Assembly (NCBI RefSeq): GCF_900089775.1
Contig: NZ_FLOB01000009.1
Location: 62,001-126,000, forward strand
Reading direction: 5' to 3'
Length of the DNA: 64,000 nucleotides
From: Marinomonas spartinae
Lineage (GTDB): Bacteria > Pseudomonadota > Gammaproteobacteria > Pseudomonadales > Marinomonadaceae
Positions 1 through 9,854 of this stretch are shown here, in pieces; position 1 is the first letter of the stretch, and every line of letters starts with the position of its first letter. Below the pieces are notes generated by a model. That model saw only the letters and a list, made by a program, of their open reading frames with translations. It searched no databases and had not been told where the DNA came from. A program made the position numbers and the translations under genes.

Positions 1-1283
1 ATTTTTAAGGTATTAGGTTTCAGCTGCAACACGCTTTCAATGCGCGCAAATAGCTCAACGGCAAAGGCCACTTCTTCTGGCCCATGCATTTTCGGTTTAA
101 CAATATTGACACTACCGGAACGACTGTTTTTATGCGCGGTCTTACCGTTTAAATCATGCATCGCCGCAAAGGCCGTGATAAAGCCATCCATTATGCCTTC
201 TGGAATCTCATTACCCTCTTTATCCAAAATGGCAGAGCTTGTCATCAAGTGACCCACATTACGAATAAACAGCAAACTACGACCAGGTAGCGTGACCGTC
301 TCACCATCCTGCAAGGCTTTGTAGGTGCGATCAGGGTGCAAACGACGAACCATCATTTGACCATTTTTTTCAAAGCGCTCTTCTAAAGAACCATTCATTA
401 GCCCAAGCCAATTACGGTACACTTCCACCTTGTCTTCGGCATCAACAGCCGCAATGGAATCTTCACAATCCATAATCGTCGTCACAGCGGCTTCGATTAA
501 TAAATCTTTGACGCCCGCTTTATCGGTTTGACCGATCGGCGATGTTCCATCAATTTGGATTTCAATGTGCAGTCCATTATTTTTCAATAAAATCGCACTT
601 GGCTGATCTGCCTCACCTTGGTAGCCAACGCATTTTTCGGGTGATGCAAGGTTTGATGTTTCCCCCGAAGACAAGGTCACTTCTAACTGACCAGCAACGA
701 TTTTATATGACGTGACGACACCATGACGACCAAGCTCAAGAGGGGCAGCCTGATCTAATAATTGACGGCCAAAGGCAATGACCTTCTCTCCACGAATCGG
801 GTTGTAGGCTTTGGTGATTTCTGCGCCCTCATCTTCTGAGATGGCATCCGTACCATAGAGGGCGTCATATAGACTTCCCCAGCGAGCGTTGGCAGCATTT
901 AAAGCAAAACGTGCATTCTTAACAGGCACCACCAGCTGCGGGCCTGCTTGTTCAGCAATCTCTTGATCCACTCCCTGTGTAGTAATCGTAAAATCTTCCC
1001 CTTCTGGCAATAAATAGCCGATCTCTTTTAAAAATTGTTGATACGCCTCGGCATTATGCTCTTCTTTTTTATTTGACAGATACCAATGGTCAAGCTGTGA
1101 CTGCAGGTCATCACGCTTAGCCAACAAGGCTTTATTTTTCGGGGCTAACTCATGAATCGCCTCTTCAAAACCTTGCCAAAATTGTGCAGGATCAATACCT
1201 GTCCCCGGAGCAATTTCATCATTAACTAAACGCCACAGACTCTCATCGATCTGCAGGCCACCTTGCTGGACTCGCTGCGTCAT
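1..1283 (-). CDS. glcB: Malate synthase G, N-terminal 427 residues (3' end outside window)
   Basis: Condenses glyoxylate and acetyl-CoA to malate in the glyoxylate shunt; cytosolic. I translated the minus strand from ATG at 1283, which follows the ribosome site AGGAGAGGGTT. The frame stays open to the left edge, so it is partial. Recognisable malate synthase G stretches are MDCEDSIAAVD near residue 271, RRLHPDRTY, RNVGHLMT and KMHGPEEVAF. Family members are about 720 residues, so roughly the last 300, including the C-terminal catalytic aspartate, lie outside. The gene is divergent from pstS across a 559-base spacer. Identification is firm. Confidence 0.95.
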   Translation of the reverse strand, partial: MTQRVQQGGLQIDESLWRLVNDEIAPGTGIDPAQFWQGFEEAIHELAPKNKALLAKRDDLQSQLDHWYLSNKKEEHNAEAYQQFLKEIGYLLPEGEDFTITTQGVDQEIAEQAGPQLVVPVKNARFALNAANARWGSLYDALYGTDAISEDEGAEITKAYNPIRGEKVIAFGRQLLDQAAPLELGRHGVVTSYKIVAGQLEVTLSSGETSNLASPEKCVGYQGEADQPSAILLKNNGLHIEIQIDGTSPIGQTDKAGVKDLLIEAAVTTIMDCEDSIAAVDAEDKVEVYRNWLGLMNGSLEERFEKNGQMMVRRLHPDRTYKALQDGETVTLPGRSLLFIRNVGHLMTSSAILDKEGNEIPEGIMDGFITAFAAMHDLNGKTAHKNSRSGSVNIVKPKMHGPEEVAFAVELFARIESVLQLKPNTLK

Positions 1284-1676
1284 AACCCTCTCCTTTGCTT
1301 TGTTTTTTTAAACCGCTTCAACTTGATTAAATTGTACCAGCTTACATCCATATGAAACATTTGTAACGGACTAATCATTGCTTAGATACCAAGACTTCCC
1401 CATCAAGAGAGAAGCCAAAAAGCGCATACTATGACAAAAAAACACAGCGACATAACAACATACCGACTTGCACTTTTTTTACACTTTTATGCAAAGATAA
1501 CGAAAACGCTCTTATAAAAACCAGACGAATAGCCAAAAGTTAAAAATAAACTATTAATAATCAATACCTTAAAAAATAAAACTGTCAATTTAAGCAACCT
1601 CAAAAGACTGACTTAAATATGCAAGTAACAAGATCCTGAAAATTTTTTTCGGGTAATTAAACGCTATATGACAATT

Positions 1677-1694
1677 CGGTCATGAAACTGTCAT
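1677..1694 (+). promoter_or_regulatory. PHO box upstream of pstS
   Basis: CGGTCAT-GAAA-CTGTCAT is two 7-base direct half sites separated by 4 bases and followed by AAAA. It differs from the PhoB consensus (CTGTCAT repeated) at one base. It lies about 150 bases before the pstS ATG, inside the 1284-1842 spacer that separates glcB and pstS. The rest of that spacer is AT-rich and shows no gene. PhoB control of pstSCAB under phosphate starvation is the established model; here it is inferred from the site. Confidence 0.85.
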
Positions 1695-1842
1695 AAAAGA
1701 AATCCATTATTTGTCACCAGGACAGCAACTCAAGAAGACTCGCGTCCTTGGATAAATAAAGCTATTAAGACAAGCCGCCTAATGATGGCTGCAATGTTAG
1801 TTCTCGAATGACAATTTGAAACGATTTTAGGAGATAACTCTG

Positions 1843-2892
1843 ATGAAACGCATTATTGCAAGTCTAGCTGTTTGTGCAGCGGCAAGCGCAATCACGGCAA
1901 CGTCTGCTTTCGCTGCTGACCAAATTACTGGTGCTGGCGCAACCTTCCCGTACCCTGTTTACTCAAAATGGGCTCAATCTTATAACAAAGAAACAGGTGT
2001 TCAGCTAAACTATCAAGCAATCGGTTCTGGCGGTGGTATCAAGCAAATCAAAGCAAACACCGTTGACTTTGGCGCATCAGACAAACCTCTTACTCCAAAA
2101 GAGCTTAGTAAAGCGGGCTTAATGCAGTTCCCAACTGTTATGGGCGGTATCGTACCAATCCTTAACGTTAAGGGCATCAAACCTGGCGAACTTGTTCTTG
2201 ATGGCAAAACCATTGCGAATATCTACCTAGGTAAAATCAAACATTGGAACAACAAAGAAATCCAAGCGCTTAACCCAGGTGTAAAACTTCCTGATAGCCG
2301 CATTTCTGTTGTTCACCGTGCAGATGGTTCTGGTACAACTTTCAACTTCACATACTACCTAGCCGACGTTTCTCCAGCTTGGAAAAAAGACGTAGGTGTT
2401 GATGCCTCTGTTCAGTGGCCAGTGGGTACTGGCGGCAAAGGTAACCAAGGTGTTTCTAACTACGTATCTCAGTTGAAAAACTCTATCGGTTACGTTGAGT
2501 ATGCTTATGCTCTACAAAACAAACTGACTTACGCTCGTATGAAAAACAAAGATGGTAAGGTCGTTTCTCCTGCAATGGAAAACTTCCAAGCTGCAGCTGC
2601 TGGTGCAGACTGGAAACATGCTAAAGGTTTCTACTTGATTCTAGCAAACCAACCAGGTGCTAAGAGCTGGCCGATGACTGCTGCTACCTTTATCTTGCTA
2701 CATAAAGATGTTAAAGACCCTAAAGCAACAAAAGCTGTGTTAAAATTCTTTGACTGGGCATACAAAAACGGTGACCAAGCGGCCGCTAAACTTGACTATG
2801 TACCATTCCCTGCTAGCGTGAAAACATTGATTCGCGATGCTTGGAAAAAAGATCTAAAAGCTGACGGTCACTCTGTCTACATGGGTTCTTAA
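1843..2892 (+). CDS. pstS: Phosphate ABC transporter, periplasmic phosphate-binding protein
   Basis: Captures inorganic phosphate in the periplasm and hands it to PstCA. 349 residues, starting after AGGAGATAACTCTG. The first 24 residues are a signal peptide ending at AFA. The mature part begins with the family pattern GAGATFPYPVYSKW, followed by GSGGGIKQI and RADGSGTTFNF, which form the phosphate pocket in known PstS structures. It is first in a pstS-pstC-pstA-pstB unit and stands behind a PHO box. Length is normal. Confidence 0.97.
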   Translation: MKRIIASLAVCAAASAITATSAFAADQITGAGATFPYPVYSKWAQSYNKETGVQLNYQAIGSGGGIKQIKANTVDFGASDKPLTPKELSKAGLMQFPTVMGGIVPILNVKGIKPGELVLDGKTIANIYLGKIKHWNNKEIQALNPGVKLPDSRISVVHRADGSGTTFNFTYYLADVSPAWKKDVGVDASVQWPVGTGGKGNQGVSNYVSQLKNSIGYVEYAYALQNKLTYARMKNKDGKVVSPAMENFQAAAAGADWKHAKGFYLILANQPGAKSWPMTAATFILLHKDVKDPKATKAVLKFFDWAYKNGDQAAAKLDYVPFPASVKTLIRDAWKKDLKADGHSVYMGS

Positions 2893-2895
2893 TAC

Positions 2896-3897
2896 ATGAG
2901 TAAAACCAACATGACGCTCGTAAATAATCGTACGAAAGCGCATGACGAGACCGCTGGTGAATTCCAGCGGCCTCCACGTTTTCTAAACGGCGAAGCCTTT
3001 AACAAAACATTTAAATGGCTTTCTATTGGCGCTGCCTTATTCGTTCTAATGATATTGGGCGGCTTCTTTGTTTCCTTAACCATTGGTGCATGGCCTGCTT
3101 TAAAACAGTTCGGCTTCGGTTTTATTTGGTCATCTGACTGGAACCCTGTAACCGAGAAGTTTGGTGCCTTACCCGCTATTGCTGGCACACTCATTACCTC
3201 AGGGATCGCCATCTTATTAGCTGTACCACTGGCTTTTGCCATTGCCGTTTATATTACTCAATTAGCCCCTAAATGGTTACGTCACCCTTTAGGTATTGCC
3301 ATTGAATTATTAGCTGCCATTCCAAGTATCATTTATGGTATGTGGGGACTTTTTTTCTTTGCCCCGATGTTTGCAGACTATGTTCAAGGCCCTATCATTA
3401 ATTTGTTTGAGAATGTTCCGGTACTGTCCACTATATTTGAAGGCCCTGCTATTGGCATTGGCATGGCAACAGCGGGTATTGTACTGGCCGTAATGATTCT
3501 TCCTTTCATTGCATCGGTTATGCGCGACGTTATCGATACCGTACCCAAGCGCCTAAAAGAAAGTGGCTTTGCCATTGGTGCAACAGACTGGGAAGTCACT
3601 AAAGCAATTATTATCCCTCACTGTCGTACGGGATTAGCAGGGTCTATTTTCCTAGGATTAGGCCGTGCATTAGGTGAAACCATGGCGGTTACCTTTATCA
3701 TTGGTAACGCTAACCGTATTACGGCTTCCATTTTTGCGCCAGGTAACACCATTGCCTCAACCATTGCCAATGAATTCCAAGAAGCTTATACAGAGATCCA
3801 TTCCTCTTCTCTGATTGCGCTTGGTCTTTTGCTGTTTATTATCACTTTCATCGTACTGGCTATTGCTCGTATGATGCTTAATCGAATTTCGACCTAG
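2896..3897 (+). CDS. pstC: Phosphate ABC transporter permease PstC
   Basis: Inner-membrane half of the Pst channel. 333 residues with a roughly 35-residue cytoplasmic N-terminal tail and then six hydrophobic segments. The EAA loop typical of binding-protein-dependent permeases is seen as LKESGFAIGATDWEVTKAII. It begins 3 bases after the pstS stop, so its ribosome site lies within the end of pstS. It is followed by pstA after 9 bases. Translational coupling in the operon is likely. Confidence 0.95.
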   Translation: MSKTNMTLVNNRTKAHDETAGEFQRPPRFLNGEAFNKTFKWLSIGAALFVLMILGGFFVSLTIGAWPALKQFGFGFIWSSDWNPVTEKFGALPAIAGTLITSGIAILLAVPLAFAIAVYITQLAPKWLRHPLGIAIELLAAIPSIIYGMWGLFFFAPMFADYVQGPIINLFENVPVLSTIFEGPAIGIGMATAGIVLAVMILPFIASVMRDVIDTVPKRLKESGFAIGATDWEVTKAIIIPHCRTGLAGSIFLGLGRALGETMAVTFIIGNANRITASIFAPGNTIASTIANEFQEAYTEIHSSSLIALGLLLFIITFIVLAIARMMLNRIST

Positions 3898-3906
3898 GAG
3901 TTGACC

Positions 3907-4752
3907 GTGAACGCAGTCGTTAGACGTCGTCATTTTGCCAACCTCGTATCTCGTACGCTGATTCTTGCGGCCACATTATTAGTGCTCGCGTTTTTAGTTT
4001 GGATTTGTGGCGTTCTTCTTTATGAAGGATTTTCCGCCTTTAAACCCACATTGTTCACCGAAATGACGCCTCCTCCAGGTGAGTCTGGTGGTTTAGCTAA
4101 CGCGATTGTCGGTAGTTTAATGTTGGTAGGGGTTGCCATGTTTGTTGCTACGCCTATTGGCTTACTTGCTGGCACCTATTTAAATGAATATGGCAAAGGC
4201 ACTTGGCTGGCTTCTGTTGTTCGCTTTGTGAATGACGTTTTATTAGCAAAACCTTCCATTCTTGCTGGCCTTTTTGTTTACGAAATCATCGTTGCTCCTA
4301 TGGGGAGCTTTTCTGGTTGGGCGGGCTCTGCTGCACTTGCCATCATCGCGATTCCTGTTGTGGTTCGTACCACAGAAGATATGATGAATTTAGTCCCTAA
4401 CAGTATGCGAGAAGCCGCTTATGCATTGGGTGCAAGCCGCTCACGTGTTATTCTAAGTGTGAGCTATCGTGCAGCACGAGTGGGCATTACAACGGGGGTT
4501 ATCTTAGCGGTGGCTCGTATCTCTGGTGAAACCGCACCACTCTTGTTTACGTCACTAAATAACCAATTCTGGTCGACAGATATGTCACATTCTATTGCTA
4601 ACTTGCCGGTAATGATCTTCCAGTTTGCAATGAACCCATACCCAGATTGGCAAGCTCTTGCATGGGCTGGTGCGTTGCTGATCACGCTGACTATCCTTGC
4701 TCTATCCATTATTTCGCGCGTGTTTTTACGCTCAGCAAACTCACAACATTAA
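3907..4752 (+). CDS. pstA: Phosphate ABC transporter permease PstA
   Basis: Second membrane subunit of the phosphate importer. I start it at GTG 3907, 6 bases after TAGGAG; a TTG at 3901 is in frame but touches the ribosome site. The protein is about 281 residues with six membrane segments. Its permease EAA loop reads [16 protein letters not shown], and [11 protein letters not shown] is a common PstA segment. It sits between pstC and pstB in the same operon. Confidence 0.95.
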   Translation: MNAVVRRRHFANLVSRTLILAATLLVLAFLVWICGVLLYEGFSAFKPTLFTEMTPPPGESGGLANAIVGSLMLVGVAMFVATPIGLLAGTYLNEYGKGTWLASVVRFVNDVLLAKPSILAGLFVYEIIVAPMGSFSGWAGSAALAIIAIPVVVRTTEDMMNLVPNSMREAAYALGASRSRVILSVSYRAARVGITTGVILAVARISGETAPLLFTSLNNQFWSTDMSHSIANLPVMIFQFAMNPYPDWQALAWAGALLITLTILALSIISRVFLRSANSQH

Positions 4753-4766
4753 TTGTGGAAGTGACC

Positions 4767-5573
4767 ATGACTCCTTCAGAAATGCTAAATATTGAATCAT
4801 CACAAAGCACATTGACGACAGACATTGATATTACTGTACGTGATTTGAATTTTTACTACGGTAACTCACACGCGTTAAAAGACATCAATTTAGAATTTGG
4901 TAAAAAAGAAACCACCGCCATCATTGGCCCTTCTGGCTGTGGTAAATCAACGTTACTACGTATTTTTAATCGCATTTACACTTTATACCCAGGACAAGAA
5001 GCGAAGGGTGAAATCATCATTAACGGTGAAAACATTCTTGATCCGAAGGTCAATGTGGCGGCATTAAGAGCAAAAGTGGGTATGGTGTTCCAAGCTCCTA
5101 CGCCTTTCCCAATGTCTATCTACGACAACATTGCTTATGGTATTCGCCTATACGAAAAACCTTCTCGCCGAGAAATGGATGAGCGTGTTGAAAAAGCCCT
5201 GCGTGGCGCTGCGCTTTGGGATGAAGTGAAAGACAAGCTACATGCCAGTGGACAAAGTCTCTCCGGTGGTCAGCAGCAGCGTCTTTGCATTGCTCGTACC
5301 ATTGCATTGAAACCACAAGTACTGCTATTGGATGAACCTACCTCAGCACTTGATCCAGTATCCACCACCAAAATTGAGGATTTGTTAGACGATCTTCGTG
5401 ATGAATACACTATCGTAATCGTGACGCACAACATGCAACAAGCCGCCCGTGTTTCGCAAAAAACCGTGTTCATGTACATGGGTGAAGTGGTGGAAGTCGC
5501 GCAAACCGATGAAATGTTCCTACGCCCTAAAGAAGAGCGCACTAAGAACTATATCACCGGTCGCTTTGGTTAA
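4767..5573 (+). CDS. pstB: Phosphate ABC transporter ATP-binding protein PstB
   Basis: ATPase of the phosphate importer on the cytoplasmic face. ATG 4767 gives 268 residues; the open frame extends further upstream into pstA, but residues before MTPSEMLNI are not family-like. Walker A is GPSGCGKST, the ABC signature is LSGGQQQR, and Walker B is VLLLDEP followed by TSALDP. The gene ends 7 bases from the convergent GNAT gene. phoU, which usually follows pstB, is not here. A 10-base perfect stem at 5584-5613 may serve as a terminator. Confidence 0.97.
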   Translation: MTPSEMLNIESSQSTLTTDIDITVRDLNFYYGNSHALKDINLEFGKKETTAIIGPSGCGKSTLLRIFNRIYTLYPGQEAKGEIIINGENILDPKVNVAALRAKVGMVFQAPTPFPMSIYDNIAYGIRLYEKPSRREMDERVEKALRGAALWDEVKDKLHASGQSLSGGQQQRLCIARTIALKPQVLLLDEPTSALDPVSTTKIEDLLDDLRDEYTIVIVTHNMQQAARVSQKTVFMYMGEVVEVAQTDEMFLRPKEERTKNYITGRFG

Positions 5574-5579
5574 CCTGAC

Positions 5580-6011
5580 CTAGTCTGCGGCCTGATACAC
5601 ATTAGGCCGCAGATACTGCATTAAACGATCCGGTTCCGCGATCGCTTCAAAACCAAACTGTTTATATAAGCCATGGGCGTCTTTCGTGGCGAGCATCATA
5701 CGTCGTAAGCCTTGTAAGTCCTGATGAGCAAGAATAGCAGACATCATCTTCTTACTAAGGCCAAGCCCTCGATAAGACTCCAACACAAACACATCCGCTA
5801 AATAAGCAAACGTCGCTCGGTCAGTAATCATGCGAGCAAAAGCCACCAACTCTCCCTCAGCAGTTAATACAGCAAAACAAAGAGAGTTCTCTAGCGCTTT
5901 TCGTAAGGTCGTCTCAGGAATACCTCTCGCCCAATAGCTATTAGCAATAAAGCCATGAATCACAGAAAAGTCCATGTCGTCCAGATCCGTGGTAATTCGA
6001 TAGGTCATCAC
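5580..6011 (-). CDS. GNAT family N-acetyltransferase
   Basis: 143 residues with the GNAT fold. The acetyl-CoA-binding motif A is visible as VLESYRGLGLSKKMMSAIL (the R/Q-x-x-G-x-G/A pattern), and the C-terminal part HGLYKQFGFEAI is the usual beta-alpha ending. Substrate unknown. Its start overlaps the end of the GFA gene by 4 bases, so the two are probably cotranslated. Its 3' end converges with pstB. Codon use does not look foreign. Confidence 0.85.
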   Translation of the reverse strand: MMTYRITTDLDDMDFSVIHGFIANSYWARGIPETTLRKALENSLCFAVLTAEGELVAFARMITDRATFAYLADVFVLESYRGLGLSKKMMSAILAHQDLQGLRRMMLATKDAHGLYKQFGFEAIAEPDRLMQYLRPNVYQAAD

Positions 6012-6454
6012 TTTTTCCTTTCTATAAGGTTTTTATCAGGCTGTAATAAGGCCATAAACTCGTCATCAGGCGGCATCGCCTCATAACTAGGGGGACTCGT
6101 TTCTTCTAAAACCCCATCCCAGCTCGCTTTAGACGCCACATATACATGCATAGCAACCTGAGTATCGGCAGGGTCGTCTAGTAATCCGGCAGGAACCCAA
6201 TAACTCTCGTTATCTCTTGTCATATTGGGTACAGGACTGCCACACAGGGAGCAGAAATGCGATTTAAACCCCGTTTCTGTACTGTATTGACGGATCCCCT
6301 GTTGCCAGGCAAAATGCGCCATTGGAACAATCATCGCGGCATTAGAAGAAGAACCAGATACCCGGCGACACAGACAACAATGACATTGATATAGCTTTGG
6401 CAGCGCTCCTGAGACGGTAAACTCAACCGCACCGCATAAACAACGACCTTTCAT
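6008..6454 (-). CDS. GFA-family zinc protein (glutathione-dependent formaldehyde-activating enzyme-like)
   Basis: 148 residues of the GFA/CENP-V fold. The zinc-binding cysteines are seen as CLCG at residues 5-8, CHCCLC at about 24-29, and CSLCGS further on. Family members bind zinc; only some activate formaldehyde with glutathione, so the reaction here is not known. It overlaps the downstream GNAT by ATGA. A second GFA gene of different sequence lies at 11.8-12.2 kb. Confidence 0.85.
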   Translation of the reverse strand: MKGRCLCGAVEFTVSGALPKLYQCHCCLCRRVSGSSSNAAMIVPMAHFAWQQGIRQYSTETGFKSHFCSLCGSPVPNMTRDNESYWVPAGLLDDPADTQVAMHVYVASKASWDGVLEETSPPSYEAMPPDDEFMALLQPDKNLIERKK

Positions 6455-6491
6455 CCTCTTTCCTTAAAAAACGAGTTCTACTAGAAAAATA

Positions 6492-6815
6492 TCAAAACCA
6501 TAAAACAAGAGTTTGCCAGCCTTTGGCTATCCCCTCTTGGAGGAAAAAACACAACCCAGCCAACATAATCAGATTGAAAAAGACCGTTAGCCAAAACACC
6601 ACTCGAAAGCGTCTCTTTTGGGTTTTATGACGAAACACCTTTTGTCCAAGTAACGCTCCAGGCCAACCTCCAAGAAGAGAAAACCAGTGCAACGTCTTTT
6701 CTGGCGTTCGTTGCTGCTGCTTTTTTGCGGCGGATTTGTCCCATCCATACAAACAAAACGTCACCGCACTCATCACGCCATAAACACACAGTAAAACAAT
6801 AGGATAAGACAACAA
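6492..6815 (-). CDS. DUF1294 family membrane protein
   Basis: 107 residues with hydrophobic segments at about 4-22 and 70-92. The middle carries the family pattern YGWDKSAAKK, then LGGWPGALLGQKVFRHKT and RFRVVFW. This family is found alone or fused after a cold-shock domain; its function is not established. It is upstream of the GFA/GNAT pair on the same strand with a 37-base gap. Confidence 0.85.
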   Translation of the reverse strand: MLSYPIVLLCVYGVMSAVTFCLYGWDKSAAKKQQQRTPEKTLHWFSLLGGWPGALLGQKVFRHKTQKRRFRVVFWLTVFFNLIMLAGLCFFLQEGIAKGWQTLVLWF

Positions 6816-6938
6816 GATTTCACCAAATCAATCTTCGAGCCAATAAAATTACCCCGCTATGCAAACGAGATCAAGAAGCATCGTACCTATGATAATATCC
6901 CTCTATTGAACGATTGACTAACAAGGGGAATGAAGAAG

Positions 6939-8243
6939 ATGCAAACACATCAGTACCACATGAAAGGGATGCTCATTACCGATTATCAGCTAGCAGTACC
7001 GCTCGATTGGCACACCCCAGACAAGGCCCCGACGATTACCCTGTTTGCCCGTGAAGTGGTCGCCTCCACCCAAGCAAACAACGAAACCCTTCCTCTGTTA
7101 TTATTTTTACAAGGCGGACCTGGCGGTAAATCCCCTCGCCCTATGCCAGACTCACTTCCTTGGCTGATTGAAGCCCTCAAAACCCATAGAGTCATCTTAT
7201 TAGACCAACGAGGTACAGGCAGAAGCAGCCGTATAGACCGTCATCTCATCAGCCGTATGACCGCGGAAGAAGGTCGGGATTATTTGTTAAAATTTCGTGC
7301 CGACAGCATCGTGGCAGACTGTGAACACTTACGAAAAACCGTCTATTCAGGCCGTCGCTTCGAAACTCTGGGCCAAAGTTACGGCGGCTTTATTACATTG
7401 GCCTACTTATCAAAAGCACCAGAAGGCTTAGCGGCTTGCTACATTACAGGAGGGCTTGCAGGGCTAGAAGAAAATGCCCAGCAGGTCTATCAATTGACAA
7501 CAGAGCGACTCATTGAGAAAAACCAAGCCTATTACACACGCTATCCCGAAGACGCCAATACCATAAACAACATCGTTCAATTACTTTGCAAGGACAAGGT
7601 ACTATTGCCCGATGGCGACCAACTCACGGTGGAACGCTTTCAAACCCTCGGTATTGGTTTAGGGATGGGGCCAGGCATTGATCAATTCCATTGGTTGATC
7701 GATGAAGCCTTTGCGGGGAGTCAGCCAGATACGCTCTCTGACACCTTCTTAGAACAAGTCATGCACCTAACCAGCTACTACGAAGGCCCATTGTTTGCGG
7801 TAATCCACGAAAGCATCTATGGCCGCCCCAATGAAGCCACAAACTGGGCGGCACAGCAGGTTCGTCAGCAAGATGACACGTTTGACACAACGCAGACGCC
7901 CCTAATGTTCACGGGAGAAATGATGTATCCGTGGATGTTTGATCAAATAACAGCCCTACGCCCGTTTAAAGCGGCCGCCCACGCCTTAGCCGCATACAAG
8001 GACTATGCGCCACTTTATGATCTAGACAAACTCGCCAATAACAAAGTGCCCGTTGTGGCGGCCGTCTATTACAACGATATGTACGTACCAAGGGAACTGT
8101 CACTAAAAACCGCCAAACAAGTCGCTAACACCCAAGTCTGGCTCACCAACAGCTATGAACACGACGGTGTTCGTCAGTCATCAGAGGTCTTTTGTACCCT
8201 ACAGAAAATGCTCAAAGACAACGGCGGACCGCTTGTCGATTAA
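6939..8243 (+). CDS. Alpha/beta hydrolase, proline iminopeptidase (S33) family
   Basis: About 434 residues. The oxyanion segment is FLQGGPGGKSPRP, followed by LLDQRGTGRSS, and the nucleophile elbow is GQSYGG. These are the marks of peptidase family S33, which removes N-terminal proline or other residues from peptides. The C-terminal part contains PVVAAVYYNDMYVP with the likely acid, and EHDGVR with the likely histidine. I prefer ATG 6939, ten bases after AAGGGG, over ATG 6930, which nearly touches it. Cytoplasmic; no signal peptide. Monocistronic. Confidence 0.85.
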   Translation: MQTHQYHMKGMLITDYQLAVPLDWHTPDKAPTITLFAREVVASTQANNETLPLLLFLQGGPGGKSPRPMPDSLPWLIEALKTHRVILLDQRGTGRSSRIDRHLISRMTAEEGRDYLLKFRADSIVADCEHLRKTVYSGRRFETLGQSYGGFITLAYLSKAPEGLAACYITGGLAGLEENAQQVYQLTTERLIEKNQAYYTRYPEDANTINNIVQLLCKDKVLLPDGDQLTVERFQTLGIGLGMGPGIDQFHWLIDEAFAGSQPDTLSDTFLEQVMHLTSYYEGPLFAVIHESIYGRPNEATNWAAQQVRQQDDTFDTTQTPLMFTGEMMYPWMFDQITALRPFKAAAHALAAYKDYAPLYDLDKLANNKVPVVAAVYYNDMYVPRELSLKTAKQVANTQVWLTNSYEHDGVRQSSEVFCTLQKMLKDNGGPLVD

Positions 8244-8343
8244 ACAAAGCATGATAAAAGCAAAACCTCAGCCCCATTAACGACCAGTAAGAGAGGGAAA
8301 ATAACCTGTCTTTCCTCTCTTACCGAACCTTCACATCCAAAAC

Positions 8344-8371
8344 ATCAACCTTCTGCTAGAGAAGGTTTGAT
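8344..8371 (+). terminator. Probable terminator after the S33 hydrolase
   Basis: ATCAACCTTCT and AGAAGGTTTGAT form a stem with a short loop, followed by a TTTT run. A second inverted repeat, GTAAGAGAGG to CCTCTCTTAC at 8287-8323, lies just upstream and lacks a T run. Confidence 0.6.
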
Positions 8372-8461
8372 TTTAATTAATTGCTACAAAAATACTATCG
8401 TGTTCTTGCAAAACATCCACTACCCTGAAGGTAAGTAGAATTGTATTTAAGGAATCTTCGG

Positions 8462-9772
8462 ATGCTTGGTAACAAAAAGCTATTAACTAAAATTGCTGAA
8501 TTGGAAAGAGAGTTGGCCTCATTTCAAGAGACTCAGAATGGACTTCAGCAAGAAATGTTGTTTTTCTCTATGTCTTCGGATGGAAAAATTTTAGATGCCA
8601 ATTCATTATTTACCACGTCAATTGGCTATGAAAAAAATGAAATACTCACTAAAAACATTAATGACTTGATCCTCAAAAAGTCCCTAGAAAAAGAACATTG
8701 TCAAAAAATGCTCTCTGCAATGAACAAGAAGAAGCATTGGCATGGTGCTTTGCAGGTTCAAAACAAACATGGCAAGGAAGTTTGGTACCGAGCAACTATT
8801 CAGCCTAAAAAGGTGGCTGACGGCTCTGTCATCTTAGAAGTTTATAGCGCTGAATTAACCAAAACCATTTCCCAATCCAAAGAAATGGAAGACATTTTAA
8901 CCGCCCTACATCGCTCCACAGCGGTTATTGAGTTCAATTTGGAAGGCATAGTCTTAAACGCGAACAATAATTTTCTACATGCAATGGGCTACTCGAAAAG
9001 CCAGATTATTGGAAAGCACCACAGAATGTTCTGCGACCCAAAAGAAGCCGAATCTCAGGAATATCATGATTTTTGGCAACAGCTTCGCTCTGGTACCTAT
9101 GTCTCCAATCGGTTTAAGCGATTAGATAGCAATGGCAATGTTGTTTGGTTGGAGGCCTCTTACAACCCAGTTCACGATGACAGTGGTCAACTCTATAAGG
9201 TCATTAAATTAGCCACCGTGATCACAGAGCAAATGAATAGAGAGTTTGCCATCGCAGAAACATCCGAAATTGCCTATGAAATATCAAAGACAACAGATGA
9301 AAACACATTAAAAGGCATGAATGTTTTAGAATCGACGATCCAGACCATGGATGAGCTATCCTCGCAAATGAGAGACGCAAGTGAAGGAATCAGCGAACTC
9401 AATGCTCAGTCAACCAAAGTATCCAGCTTGGTAGAAAGCATTCGCGGTATTGCAGATCAAACCAATCTTCTTGCTCTAAATGCCGCCATCGAAGCAGCAC
9501 GAGCAGGTGAACAAGGACGAGGTTTTGCGGTTGTCGCTGATGAAGTCAGACAGTTGGCCTCTAGAACAAGCTCGGCGACAGAGGAAATCATTCAGGTTGT
9601 AGGGGATAATAAGCACCTTACAGAAAAAGCCGTATCATTGATTGAAGAATCCATGGAGAAGGCACATAAAGCCCTCGATTTATCCACCGAAGCCGGTCAT
9701 GTAATGGGCGATATACAGACGGGCGCAAGGCAAGTTGTCGATGCCGTCAAACAATTTAACAACAAATTGTAA
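8462..9772 (+). CDS. Soluble methyl-accepting chemotaxis protein with two PAS domains
   Basis: About 436 residues. ATG 8462 follows AAGGAATCTTCGG; an upstream in-frame ATG has no ribosome site. A short coiled coil at 5-35 is followed by PAS 1 (about 35-130) and PAS 2 (about 150-255), the latter ending in a PAC-like segment [16 protein letters not shown]. The C-terminal signalling domain has the invariant hairpin tip around [20 protein letters not shown] and ends soon after it, so the cytoplasmic bundle is short. No membrane segment is present, so it should sense an internal or redox cue and couple to CheA/CheW. No chemotaxis genes are adjacent. Confidence 0.92.
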   Translation: MLGNKKLLTKIAELERELASFQETQNGLQQEMLFFSMSSDGKILDANSLFTTSIGYEKNEILTKNINDLILKKSLEKEHCQKMLSAMNKKKHWHGALQVQNKHGKEVWYRATIQPKKVADGSVILEVYSAELTKTISQSKEMEDILTALHRSTAVIEFNLEGIVLNANNNFLHAMGYSKSQIIGKHHRMFCDPKEAESQEYHDFWQQLRSGTYVSNRFKRLDSNGNVVWLEASYNPVHDDSGQLYKVIKLATVITEQMNREFAIAETSEIAYEISKTTDENTLKGMNVLESTIQTMDELSSQMRDASEGISELNAQSTKVSSLVESIRGIADQTNLLALNAAIEAARAGEQGRGFAVVADEVRQLASRTSSATEEIIQVVGDNKHLTEKAVSLIEESMEKAHKALDLSTEAGHVMGDIQTGARQVVDAVKQFNNKL

Positions 9773-9854
9773 ATGCCGAACAGCACAGACTACTTATAGA
9801 TAGATTACAAGGGCCTTATTAAACTGTACTAGCTCATCTGATATGACAGCTTAA

